Shown here piece after piece: positions 47,826 through 59,853 of a stretch of 64,000 nucleotides of DNA. The notes under the pieces were generated by a model. It had not been told where the DNA came from, searched no databases, and saw nothing but the letters and a program-made list of their open reading frames with translations. Where the stretch lies: assembly GCA_964016885.1 (NCBI GenBank), contig OZ024744.1, forward strand, positions 74,854,998 through 74,918,997, written 5' to 3'. Position 1 is the stretch's first letter. The number at the start of each line of letters is the position of its first letter. The position numbers and the translations under genes were made by a program. Source of the stretch: Eledone cirrhosa. Taxonomy: Eukaryota; Mollusca; Cephalopoda; Octopoda; Eledonidae.

Positions 47826-50620
47826 TCAGATATTCAGGACGTATCGGAGGGTTCTTGCTGTTCCCAGCAAGCATGCTTTTTGAAGCGTTCCAAAAAGCGC
47901 GGCGGGGCCAATTTTCTTTAACCATCCCTGGAAAGTTTTTGAGATAGTACCTAGTGCGCCTATGACTTCATGGCAGTTCCAAATCCTTTTACCTCCCACT
48001 TTAAGTCCTGGTATCGGTTAATTTTCTCCCTCTCCTTCTCTTGCACTCTCGTGTCGAATGGGCAGGCCACATCTACAATCAGGCACGATTTTTTTCCTTG
48101 TCCAAAACCACCAGGTCAGGTCTATTGTGTTCCAGTTTCTTGTCCGTCTGTATCCTAAAATCCCACAGCATCTTCACCTGTTCGTTTTCTATCACCGCCT
48201 CTGGCTTATGCTCATACCACTTCTCAGAATGTGGTAAATTGTTTACTTTGCATAGGTGCCAGTGGATCACCCTGCCCATCACATCATGTCTCCAGATTTT
48301 ATAGTGAGTCTCGGCTAGGTGTTTACACTCGGATACAATGTGAGCCACAGTCTCCTCTCTCTCTCCACAGATCCTGCACAGTGGGCTAGCCTCCTCCTTG
48401 TAAATATGGTGTTTCAACCACTTCGTTTTGAGGGCCTGCTCCTGCGCAGCCATTAGCATTTCTTCTGTAGCCTTTTTAAGGTCTCCTCTTTTCAACCAGT
48501 TCCATGTCTGTGGATCTCTAAATTCAGTTTTCTCAAAGAAGGTACTATGAAGGGATTTTTCCTGAAGTTTGCTCTTTCTCCTTGATGTTATTTCCTCCTT
48601 GGACATCGCCTGGCCTATTGTCTCCTCCTTCAGTACAGTTTTGAGCATTGGCTCCTTACTAACAGTCACGTATTTGTGTAGGTTGTTTTTCTCCATCTGA
48701 ACACAGTCCTCTATGCTGATAAGACCTTTTCCACCCTCAGATCTCCTTAAGTAGAGTCTATCGACATCACTCCTCTTGTAGAACATGTTGTAGATAGTCA
48801 ATAGCTTCCTAGTCTTGCTATCCATTTCTTTTTGTTCAGCAACATTCCATCTCAGAATTCCCGCACTGTACCTAATAATAGACACAGCTCGGGAATTTAC
48901 TGCACTTATGGCATTCCTACTGTTCAGATGTGAATTTAATACGCTCCTTACTCTCCGAATGTATTCAGTTCTTATCAATTCCTTCATTTTTTTGTTCTTG
49001 ATGTCATCAGCCTCCAGAATGCCCAAATACTTGTATCCTTCTTCAGAGTAAATTTCCTTTATCATCTCACCTGTTGGTACCTGGATTCCGTTACTTCTGC
49101 TCAACTTACCCCTCCTCATCACAATGACTCCACACTTACTAATACCAAATTGCATACATATATCATTGCTGAAAATACGGACAGTGTCAACAAGCACTTC
49201 CAACTCCTTCTCACTCTTCCCGAAGAGCTTAAGATCGTCCATGAAGAGGAGGTGATTGATGGTAAGCCCTCCCTCTCCCAACCTGTATCCTGCTCTCACT
49301 TTTCGCAGAACACTGGTTAGGGGCATCAGGGCAAGGACAAACAACAGAGGGGACAAACTATCTCCCTGGAAGATACCTCTCTTGATCTTCACGCTTCTCA
49401 AGGATTCTCCAGTTGATGTTAACTCTGTTTCCCAGGACTTCATACTTTTGCCCAACAACTGTCTGATGTTATCTGCCACCTTGAAGATCTCCAGGCTTTT
49501 GGTGATCCAAGAATGAGGCACCATGTCAAATGCCTTTTTGTAGTCTATCTATCCCATGGCAAGATCAGTGTGTCTCCTCTTGCAATTCCTCATTACCATC
49601 TTATCAATAAGTAGCTGGTACTTTGTACCACGTGACTTCTTTCGGCATCCTTTCTGTTCGTCCGGTAACAAGTTGTTTGTGTGGAGGTGATGGTAGATTT
49701 CCCCAGACATAATGCTTTTCAACAGTTTCTACATTACAGACAGACATGTGATAGGTCTATAGTTGGTAACATCATTACCTTTGATTCGGTTTTCATTATC
49801 AGAACTGTGGTTCCTTTTGTCAACCACTCTGCTACCTCACCTGACATCAAGCAGTCATTGAACATGGTTGTCAGTTTCGGGTGGAGGGATGTTATATTTT
49901 TAATCCAATACTCCTGCACACCATCTGGGCCTGGTGATGTCCAGTTGGTTAGTTTTTTGGCCTGCCCCTTAAGAGTTTCAACTGTGATACTCAAATCAGT
50001 TTGTTGGTGTGCCTGTTCACTGATCTCCTTCTGTACTGTCTCAATCCACACTGCCTGGTCATTATGTTTAACATCCTGCTCTCATATTCCTCTCCAGAAT
50101 GTTTTAGTTTGTTCCGCCTCAGGGATCAAGTCGTTGCCTCTTTCTTTCCTTTCAAGCTGTCCAAACAACATCTTCTGGTTGTTGTCGAACAAGCGGTTCT
50201 GTCTATACTGGCTGACTCTGTTCTCGTATCGCCTGATTTTTGCACTCTTTGCTAAAATGCGTTGCTTCAGTTCCTCTATGATAATATTTAGCTTTTTCCT
50301 CCTAGTTTTGTACTTTATTTCCAGTCTATTTTTAGTGTCTAAGTTTTTTAGTGTCCCATTCAGTAGGGACTCAAGCTTTCCAATGTCATTTCTCATTTCC
50401 CTGATTTGACCACTCAGTCGTTTCTTCCACCAAGGCTCTGCTCTTTCTTGTCTGTTGTTTCCTCTCGCTTTTATACCAAGTAGTTTCCTCACTGTATTTG
50501 CTGTTGCTTTGAGGATATTGTTGCCCTGGTGATGGCTCCTCGCCTCAAGGTATGGGATGACTTTGTTTACCTTAGCTGTTGTTTCTTTTAACTTTTTCCT
50601 GTCTACAAATCTTCTTCTTC
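47826..50620 (-). pseudogene. RLE-type LINE, 5'-truncated, long RT frame
   Basis: Reading right to left: 50492-50082 is the linker with a Lys/Arg-rich coil (AKSAKIRRYENRVSQYRQNR) and FWRGI. 50051-49734 has KKLTNWTSPGPDGVQEYWIK, the pre-palm region. 49690-49530 has DEQKGCRKKSRGTKYQLLID and motif A with a stop (IDYKKAFDMVPHSW). 49524-48079 is one open frame of 481 residues: IKRGIFQGDSLSPLLFVLAL (motif B), HLLFMDDLKLFGKS (FMDD), YKYLGILEADDI, RLYLRRSEGGKGLISI, the knuckle CRICGEREETVAHIVSEC and RPDLVVLDKEKN. A homopolymer frameshift near 48089-48095 separates it from the nuclease end (VDVACPFDTRV, VIGALGTISK) that stops at 47826. The order is RT, knuckle, RLE, as in R4-type elements. Confidence 0.88.
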
Positions 50621-50621
50621 T

Positions 50622-50643
50622 TATTATTATTATTATAATTATT
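50622..50643. repeat. (ATT)n array at the 3' end of the R4-like element
   Basis: A short ATT run with one interruption, between the 5'-truncated LINE on the left and the 3' end (minus strand) of the next element. Confidence 0.9.
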
Positions 50644-50788
50644 ACAGTTGCATTTATCTTGCTTTATGTTCATACGAGTTATCACCAAGTCACAACCATT
50701 GACCTCAAGAGACAATAAGGTCCGCCATGTTCAAGAAAGAACATACATATTCACACATGCATCTTTAGTGTTTAGACTTGTGATGTAC

Positions 50789-53700
50789 TTATATTGACAG
50801 AATCTTCCTTAGTATATGGGCAGTTCCCATTAGTACTATCTTTTGTATTTCTCCTATACGCGGGTTTCTTGGGATTTGCGATAAGTAGTCATTAGACCCC
50901 TTAGGTATTATTCCCAGAGCGCCTACAACCACTGGTATTGTTTTAGTTCTCAATTTCCACATTTTTCCAATTTCTATCTCCAGGTCCTTATACTTGCTCA
51001 ATTTTTCAAATGTGTTTATAGATACATTCTTGTCTATTGGAACAGACATATCAATTAGCAGGCATACCCTCTTTTGAAAGTCCTTCAATATTATATCAGG
51101 TCTATTTGCATCTATTTTTCGGTCTGTTTGGATGCTAAAGTTCCACAAGATTGAGATGTGTTCTTTTTCAAGTATGGGAGGTGGTAGATGCTCCCACCAA
51201 TTCTTTTGATGGGGCAGGTCAAAATGCTTACACATTATCCAATGTATGTATTGTGCAGCTCTGTCATGCCTGTTTAGGTATTCGGTTGGAGCTATAGGAC
51301 TGCACATTGAAATTATATGGTCAATGGTCTCTGGTTGTTTTTTGCATACACGGCATAATGGCTGCACCCATTTTTTATTATGTTGGCTTGGTAATTTTTT
51401 GTTGGCAGACACTGATCTTGTGCCGATATAATCAGTCCTTCAGTCTCCGATTTCAGTCCAGAGGATGCCAACCACTGATGGGTTAAAGTTTTGTCAACAT
51501 CAGGATTGTTAGCTCGCTCTGGGTATTTTCCATATAGAGGCTTTTCTTGCCATTTCTTAGCCAGTTTCTGTAGCAGTTCTTTCTTTGCAGTTACTTTTAC
51601 CTGCTTTGCTTTTTCTGTGTTTTCCATTTCAGCAGTAAATGGGACTTCTGAAATTTGTAGTCCATTACTGTATCTTTGTGCATCTTTTGTAATGGAATAT
51701 GATCTTTTGATGCTTTCGTGTTTCAAAACGAGTTTGATCATCCAATCATGTGATTCCCTTAGATATGTAGATAATCCAATTGTTGCAGTTTTCAACGCAA
51801 TGTCTAATTGGATTAACCCACGTCCTCCTTCTTTCCTAGGGAGATATATTCTATCTATATCTGCCTTAGGGTGATGCATTCTGTGCATGGTTAAGAATTT
51901 TCGAATTTTTGTATCGAGCCTACGGATCTCTGTGCTTGACCAGTTGATGACATTGTAACTGTAGGTTACTACTGGTATGGCAAGCGTGTTTATGGCATCG
52001 ATCCTATTCCTTGCATTCAATTCGGTTCTTAAGTTTGCTCTTACTCTGCGGTAACATTCCTTCCTTATCCTTTCCCTCATTGTCGAGTGCTTGATTCCGT
52101 CTCCTTCACAAACACCTAGATATTTGTAAGTTTTTTCTTGATCAAGTTCTCTTATCACGTTCCCCCGATCAAGATTAATGTCTGAACTCTTCAGCAGCTT
52201 TCCTCTGGTGAACGTTGCTTTGGCGCATTTATCTAGTTCAAACTCCATTTTAATGTCATCACTGAACTGTTTCACAGTGGATAATAGCCCTTGCAATTGT
52301 TCATCATTCTTTGCAAATAGTTTCAGGTCATCCATGTAGAACAGGTGATTAATGGTGTTGTCATAGACTTTATATCCATGTTTTGTTTCATTGAGCATTT
52401 TACTTAATGGTATAAGTGCGATGAAGAATAAAAGCGATGATAAAGAGTCACCCTGAAAAATTCCACAATTAATATTAACTTCTCCAGCTTCCAGTGATTT
52501 TGTTTCACTATTCAAAAGGAGTGTCGTTTTCCATGTCTTCATACTGAATGACAAAAACCTCCTGACAACGGGGGAGATTTTGAAAATCTCTAAACATTTT
52601 TCAATCCAACTGTGTGGCAAACTATCGAATGCTTTTTTATAATCTATCCAAGCAATCGATAGAATTTTGTGTCTAATATGATAATCTTCCAGTATCATTT
52701 TGTTAACCAGAAGCTGATCCTTACAGCCATATGAGCCCCGTTTACACCCTTTCTGCTCAATGGGAAATAGGTAATTTGTTATCAGGTGGTCATATGTGTA
52801 TTCAGTTAGGACTGATGTTAAAATTTTATACATTGTGGTCAAGCAAGTTATCGGTCTGTAATTTGTGGGATTGTTTGTCTCATCATTCTTCGGAAGCAGG
52901 AATATAATGCCGTTAACTAGCCATGATGGTATCTTTTCTGGCTCCTTAACTATTTCATTGTAAAGTTGGGCTAACAGCTCATGAGACTCTGTGAAGGCAT
53001 TTATCCAAAAGTTTTGTATTTTGTCTTTTCCTGGGGATTTCCATTTGCTGGTTTTTCTTAGAGCCAAGCGCAACTGTTCAACTGTTATATTTTCCCATGT
53101 TTGTTCCTCAAGGTGAGCTGTATCTTTCATTTGTCTGTCTATCCATGGGGCATGTATGTTATGAACTTTTTCTTCGGCCCAGATCTTTTCCCAGAATTCT
53201 TGCACTTCCTCCTCGGGTGGTATTGATTTAGCAGTTATTGTTGACTTACCAATTTTTCTGTAGAAGTTTCTTTGGTTGTTTTTGAACATATTATTGTCCT
53301 TATAGAATCTAGATCGTTTTTCAAAGCGCCTTATACGAGCAGCTTTGGCCGACACTTTTTGCTTGATTATTTCTATCAGCATGTCTATGTCACATGTTGA
53401 TTTTATACTGTACCTCTTTTTCAATTTTCTAAGTTTAGTTTGTTTAACATGTTCACCTACTTTATAGTTTGTTAAAATTTCTATGTCAGATCGGAGAAGG
53501 TTTATTTGGCGATTGATGTTCTCTTGCCAAGTAGATTTCTTGAGGGAATTCCTTTGTTTTTTCATCTTCACTCCACATAAGTGAATGGTGACTTTAGCCG
53601 ATGCATAATAGAGATGATTTAAATCAGTAATGTTTAGTTTGTTTGTGATGATAATGTTTTTGAGAATTATGTTAGTCTTGTGTATTATCTTTTGGTTCTG

Positions 53701-54438
53701 TTTGGAGTTCTGGATCTTAGGGAGGGTGTCTCGTTGCCCGATGTCAAATTCTTTCATTTTCATCCATTCGATCATAATTTCATCCTTCAAGTTGGCAAGT
53801 TCATTCTCACTCATTTCTTTATCATTTACGATCTCATCATTTTCATTTGGAGTTTCATCCTGAGCATGCACTCATTCCACTTTTTCGATCCTTTCTTTAA
53901 TTTGTTCTGTTGCCAGTGATTCCGCCCCAACCCTGGGGTTCAAAGTGTTACAGTTTACCTCGTTTTCACTGACACATGTTTCATTTTCCCTTCGCTGACT
54001 TTGTGCTAATAGCTTGATCTGATCAATTTCTATATCAGTTAGTAACTTTTTTCTTACAATATTTCTTCGTATATTGGCTAGTTTGTTACTGTCAATATAG
54101 CCTCTGTTTTCGGGATGTTTCTTTTTCCAGTTGATATATGTCTGTTCTGTATTCGATGTATTTGATGGGTAGTACATGGCAGTGTAGAAAGCCTCAAGTA
54201 CTTCTTTATTATCTTCCCTTGACCATTTTTCTCTCTTTTTCTTTGGATTTCTTGGTGGTGAGCATGGAGGGCCAACAGTAGGAGTATTCCGGTTATGGGA
54301 GGTCTCCAGCTCCGAAGTGATGGGAAGGTTTGAACCATTAGCTGATTTTCGGACCCCAGTCTGGTTCCTCTCTGAGGGACGCGGCCCTTTTTTACCCGGG
54401 CGACGGCCGATCCCGTATGATATTTTATCATTAGACAT
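50789..54438 (-). pseudogene. R4-like RT with restriction-like endonuclease, near intact (copy A)
   Basis: About 1,215 codons with only two visible defects: an in-frame TGA at 53872-53874 and a one-base deletion near 51360. Order: basic N-terminus; Myb/SANT-like domain (KREKWSREDNKEVLEAFYTA, then NKLANIRRNIVRKKLLTDIE); coiled basic linker (AKAARIRRFEKRSRFYKDNN); RT with AWIDYKKAFDSLPHSW (A), NCGIFQGDSLSSLLFFIALI (B), FYMDDLKLFAKN (C, YMDD) and TYKYLGVCEGDGI; RIYLPRKEGGRGL; knuckle CRVCKKQPETIDHIISMC (after the frameshift); nuclease RPDIILKDFQ and LLIDMSVPID with YKDLEIEIGKMW and PVVVGALG. The protein would nick target DNA and prime reverse transcription there. All catalytic residues I can check are present. 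Could a TGA split into two ORFs be natural? See findings. Confidence 0.9.
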
Positions 54439-54515
54439 TTACTTTATTTTGTCGCGTTTTATCCTTATCCGCCAAGGGGTAATCATTTCGTGTTACCACT
54501 TCTAGAACGAGTGTC

Positions 54516-54598
54516 AACCAAGACTAGAGGGGTCGTTCTCCCCTAGAGACACGGCTATTCCCCGCCGGCCGCCATCCCGGTATTTCTTGGTCACGGGG
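54516..54598 (-). ncRNA. HDV-like self-cleaving ribozyme candidate, copy A
   Basis: Minus strand, from the first base of the element: P1 CCCCG (54598-54594) with CGGGG (54564-54560). P2 GACCAAGA (54592-54585) with UCUUGGUU (54523-54516), 8 bp with one G-U. P3 CCGG/CCGG (54580-54577, 54568-54565). P4 GGGG/CCCC (54543-54540, 54532-54529). The P4-P2 joiner UCUAG holds a C in the place of the catalytic cytosine. Strand order P1-P2-P3-P3'-P1'-P4-P4'-P2' is the HDV double pseudoknot, and 83 nt is the usual size. P1 is short. The fold is by hand. Confidence 0.6.
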
Positions 54599-55682
<1,084 letters not shown>

Positions 55683-55825
55683 AGTTGCATTTATCTTGCT
55701 TTATGTTCATACGAGTTATCACCAAGTCACAACCAGTGACCTCAGGAGACAACAAGGTCCGCCATGTTCAAGAAAGAACATACATACTCACACATGCATC
55801 TTTAGTGTTTAGATTTTTGATGTAT

Positions 55826-58800
55826 TTATATTGACAGAATCTTCCTTAGTATATGGGCAGTTCCCATTAGTACTATCTTTTGTATTTCTCCTATACGCGG
55901 GTTTCCTGGGATTTGCGATAAGTAATCATTAGACCCCTTAGGTATCATTCCCAGAGCGCCTACAACCACTGGTATTGTTTTAGTTCTCAATTTCCACATT
56001 TTTCCAATTTCTATCTCCAGGTCCTTATACTTGCTCAATTTTTCAAATGTTTTTATAGATACATTCTTGTCTATTGGAACAGACATATCAATTAGCAGGC
56101 ATACCCTCTTTTGAAAGTCCTTCAATATTATATCAGGTCTATTTGCATCTATTTTTCGGTCTGTTTGGATGCTAAAGTTCCACAAGATTGAGATGTGATC
56201 TTTTTCAAGTATGGGAGGTGGTTGATGCTCCCACCAATTCTTTTGATGGGGCAGGTCAAAATGCTTACACATTATCCAATGTATGTATTGTGCAGCTCTG
56301 TCATGCCTGTTTAGGTATTCGGTTGGAGCTATAGGACTGCACATTGAAATTATATGGTCAATGGTCTCTGGTTGTTTTTTGCATACACGGCATAATGGGC
56401 TGCATCCATTTTTTATTATGTTGGCTTGGTAATTTTTTGTTGGCAGACACTGATCTTGTGCTGATATAATCAGTCCTTCAGTCTCCGATTTCAGTCCAGA
56501 GGATGCCAACCACTGATGGGTTAAAGTTTTGTCAACATCAGGATTGTTAGCTCGCTCTGGGTATTTTCCATACAGAGGCTTTTCTTGCCATTTCTTAGCC
56601 AGTTTCTGTAGCAGTTCTTACTTTACAGTTACTTTTACCTGCTTTGCTTTTTCTGTGTTTTCCATTTCAGCAGTAAATGGGACTTCTGAAATTTGTAGTC
56701 CATTACTGTATCTTTGTGCATCTTTTGTAATGGAATATGATCTTTTGATGCTTTCGTGTTTCAAAACGAGTTTGATCATCCAATCATGTGATTCCCTTAG
56801 ATATGTAGATAATCCAATTGTTGCAGTTTTCAACGCAATGTCTAACTGGATTAACCCAGGTCCTCCTTCTTTCCTAGGGAGTTATATTCTATCTATATCT
56901 GCCTTAAGGTGATGCATTCTGTGCATGGTTAAGCATTTTCGAATTTTTGTATCGAGCCTACGGATCTCTGTGCTTGACCAGTTGATGACATTGTAACTGT
57001 AGGTTACTACTGGTATGGCAAGCGTGTTTATGGCATCGATCCTATTCCTTGCATTCAATTCCGTTCTTAAGTTTGCTCTTACTCTGCGGTAATATTCCTT
57101 CCTTATCCTTTCCCTCATTGTCGAGTGCTTGATTCCGTCTCCTTCACAAACACCTAGATATTTGTAAGTTTTTTCTTGATCAAGTTCTCTTATCACGTTC
57201 CCCGATCCCCAGCCTGCCTCTGGTGAACGTTGCTTTGGCGCATTTATCTAGTCCAAACTCCATTTTAATGTCATCACTGAACTGCTCCACAGTGGATAAT
57301 AGCCCATGCAATTGTTCATCATTTTTTGCAAATAGTTTCAGGTCATCCATGTAGAACAAGTGATTAGTGGTTTTGTCATAGACTTTATATCCATGTTTTG
57401 TTTCATTGAGCATTTTACTTAATGGTATAAGTGCGATGCAGAATAAAAGCGGTGATAAAGAGTCACCCTGAAAAATTCCACAATTAATATTAACTTCTCC
57501 AGGTTCCAGTGGTTTTGTTTCACTATTCAAAAGGAGTGTCGTTTTCCATGTCTTCATACTGAATGACAAAAACCTCCTGACAACGGGGGAGATTTTGAAA
57601 ATCTCTAAACATTTTTCAATCCAACTGTGTGGCAAACTATCGAATGCATTTTTATAATCTATCCAAGCAATCGATAGATTTTTGTGTATATTATGACAAT
57701 CTTCCAGTATCATTTTGTTAATCAGAAGCTGATCCTTACAGCCATATGAGCCTCGTTTACACCTTTTCTGCTCAATGGGAAATAGGTAATTTGTTATCAG
57801 GTAGTCATATGTGTATTCAGTTAGGACTGATGTTAAAATTTTATACATTGTGGTCAAGCAAGTTATCGGTCTGTGATTTTGGGGATTGTTTGTCTCATCA
57901 TTCTTCGGAAGCAGGAATGTAATGCCATTAACTAGACATGATGGTATCTTTTCTGGCTCCTTAACTATTTCATTGTAAAGTTGGGCTAACAGCTCACGAG
58001 ACTCTGTGAAGGCATTTATCCAAAAGTTTTGTATTTTGTCTTTTCCTGGGGATTACCATTTGCTGGTTTTTCTTAGAGCCAAGCGCAACTGTTCAACTGT
58101 TATATTTTCCCATATTTGTTCCTGAAGGTGAGCTGTATCTTTCATTTGTCTGTCTGTCCATGGGGCATGTATGTTATGAGCTTTTTCTTCGGCCCAGATC
58201 TTTTCCCAGAATTCTTGCACTTCCTCCTTGGGTGGTATTGATTTAGCAGTTATTGTTGACTTACCAATTTTTCTGTAGAAGTTTCTTTGGTTGTTTTTGA
58301 ACATATTATTGTCCTTATAGAATCTAGATCGTTTTTCAAAGCGCCTTATACGAGCAGCTTTGGCCGACACTTTTTGCTTGATTATTTCTATGAGCATGTC
58401 TATGTCACTTGTTGATTTTATACTGTACTTTTTTTTCAATTTTCTAAGTTTAGTATTTTTAACATGTTCACCTACTTTATAGTTTGTTAAAATTTCTATG
58501 TCAGATCGGAGAAGGTTTATTTGGCGATTGATGTTCTCTTGCCAATTAGATTTCTTGTGGGAATTCCTTTGTTTTTTCATCTTCACTCCACATAAGTGAG
58601 TGGTGACTTTAGCCGATGCATAATAGAGATGATTTAAATCAGTAATGTTTAGTTTGTTTGTGATGATAATGTTTTTGAGAATTATGTTAGTCTTGTGTAT
58701 TATCTTTTGGTTCTGTTTGGAGTTCTGGATCTTAGGGAGGGTGTCTCGTTGCCCGATGTCAAATTCTTTCATTTTCATCCATTCGATCATAATTTCATCC

Positions 58801-59448
58801 TTCAAGTTGGCAAGTTCATTCTCATTCATTTCTTTATCATTTACGATCTCATAATTTTCATTTGGAGTTTCATCCTGAGCATGCACTCATTCCACTTTTT
58901 CGATCCTTTCTTTAATTTGTTCTGTTGCCAGTGATTCCGCCCCAACCCTGCGGTTCCACAAGTGTTACAGTTTACCTCGTTTTCACTGACACATGTTTCA
59001 TTTTCCCTTCGCTGACTTTGTGCTAATAGCTTGATCTGATCAATTTCTATATCAGTTAGTAACTTTTTTCTTACAATATTTCTTCGTATATTGGCTAGTG
59101 TGTTACTGTCAATATAGCCTCTGTTTTCGGGATGTTTCTTTTTCCAGTTGATATATGTCTGTTCTGTATTCGATGTATTTGATGGGTAGTACATGGCAGT
59201 GTAGAAAGCCTCAAGGACTTCTTTATTATCTTCCCTTGACCATTTTTCTCTCTTTTTCTTTGGATTTCTTGGTGGTGAGCATAGAGGGCCAACAGTAGGA
59301 GTATTCCGGTTATGGGAGGTCTCCAGCTCCGAAGTGATGGGAAGGTTTGAACCATTAGATGATTTTTCGACCCCAGTCTGGTTCCTCTCTGAGGGACGCG
59401 GCCCTTTTTTACCCGGGTAACGGCCGATCCGGTATGATATTTTATCAT
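55826..59448 (-). pseudogene. R4-like RT with restriction-like endonuclease (copy B, more decayed)
   Basis: Colinear with copy A. Defects seen: a frameshift near 58952 (GGTTCCACAAG against GGTTCAAAG), the same in-frame TGA as copy A at 58887-58889, a TAA at about 58053 (KW-stop-SPGKD), a replaced stretch near 57196-57218 where copy A has about 20 bp more, a TAA at about 56882 (RI-stop-LPRKEGG) and a TAA at about 56618. RT boxes are preserved (AWIDYKNAFDSLPHSW, NCGIFQGDSLSPLLFCIALI, FYMDDLKLFAKN), as is the knuckle (CRVCKKQPETIDHIISMC), which is in frame here where copy A has lost one base. The nuclease (RPDIILKDFQ, LLIDMSVPID) is intact. Inactive as it stands. Confidence 0.9.
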
Positions 59449-59532
59449 TAGACTTTTACTTTATTTTGTCGCGTTTTATCCTTATCCGCCAAGGGGTAAT
59501 CATTTCGTGTTACCACTTCTAGAACGAGTGTC

Positions 59533-59615
59533 AACCAAGACTAGAGGGGTCGTTCTCCCCTAGAGACACGGCTATTCCCCGCCGGCCGCCATCCCGGTAT
59601 TTCTTGGTCACGGGG
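59533..59615 (-). ncRNA. HDV-like self-cleaving ribozyme candidate, copy B
   Basis: Identical in sequence to 54516-54598 as far as I can read, while the coding parts of the two copies differ at many positions. The same P1-P4 pairings apply. Its 5' neighbour is the (AAT)n strand of the target, so a cut before P1 would release the exact element 5' end. Confidence 0.6.
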
Positions 59616-59644
59616 TTATTATTATTATTATTATTATTATTATT
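59616..59644. repeat. (ATT)n array between R4-like copy B and the next LINE
   Basis: TT followed by nine ATT units. It is the right half of the microsatellite split by copy B, and it directly touches the first unique base (GGCGACC) of the Tx1-like LINE region. Confidence 0.95.
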
Positions 59645-59853
59645 GGCGACCTACGTAGGTAATCGTATTATCGTGAGCTCCGCAAAGGTTTGTTATTTCC
59701 GTTTGTTTAAAAATTGCCATTTATGGAAAATTTTATTGTAAACTGTTTATAAGCACACATACATTGTTTTCCGAAAAGGACACCCAAAAAGATTGGGGCC
59801 TTGTGCCCAAAATTTTAACTTTTATTATTATCCAAAAATTTCTTTGAAAAAAA

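Larger units (their letters stand above)
50644..54598 (-). mobile_element. R4/Dong-like LINE, full-length copy A (3955 bp)
   Basis: Boundaries come from comparison with copy B (55681-59615). Both end (3' on the minus strand) at the complement of ACAGTTGCATTTATC next to ATT triplets, and both begin CCCCGTGACCAAGAAATACC. Content: an 83-nt structured 5' end, a 5' UTR with the ATG at 54438, one long coding region and a 3' UTR of about 145 bp. The 3' side abuts (ATT)n. The 5' flank is T-rich rather than ATT. I know Dong-type elements as inserting in TAA/ATT repeats. Confidence 0.88.

Noticed and set aside
51491..51874. Plus-strand frame repeated at 56529-56912
   Set aside because: Antisense to the R4-like coding region and conserved only because the element is duplicated.
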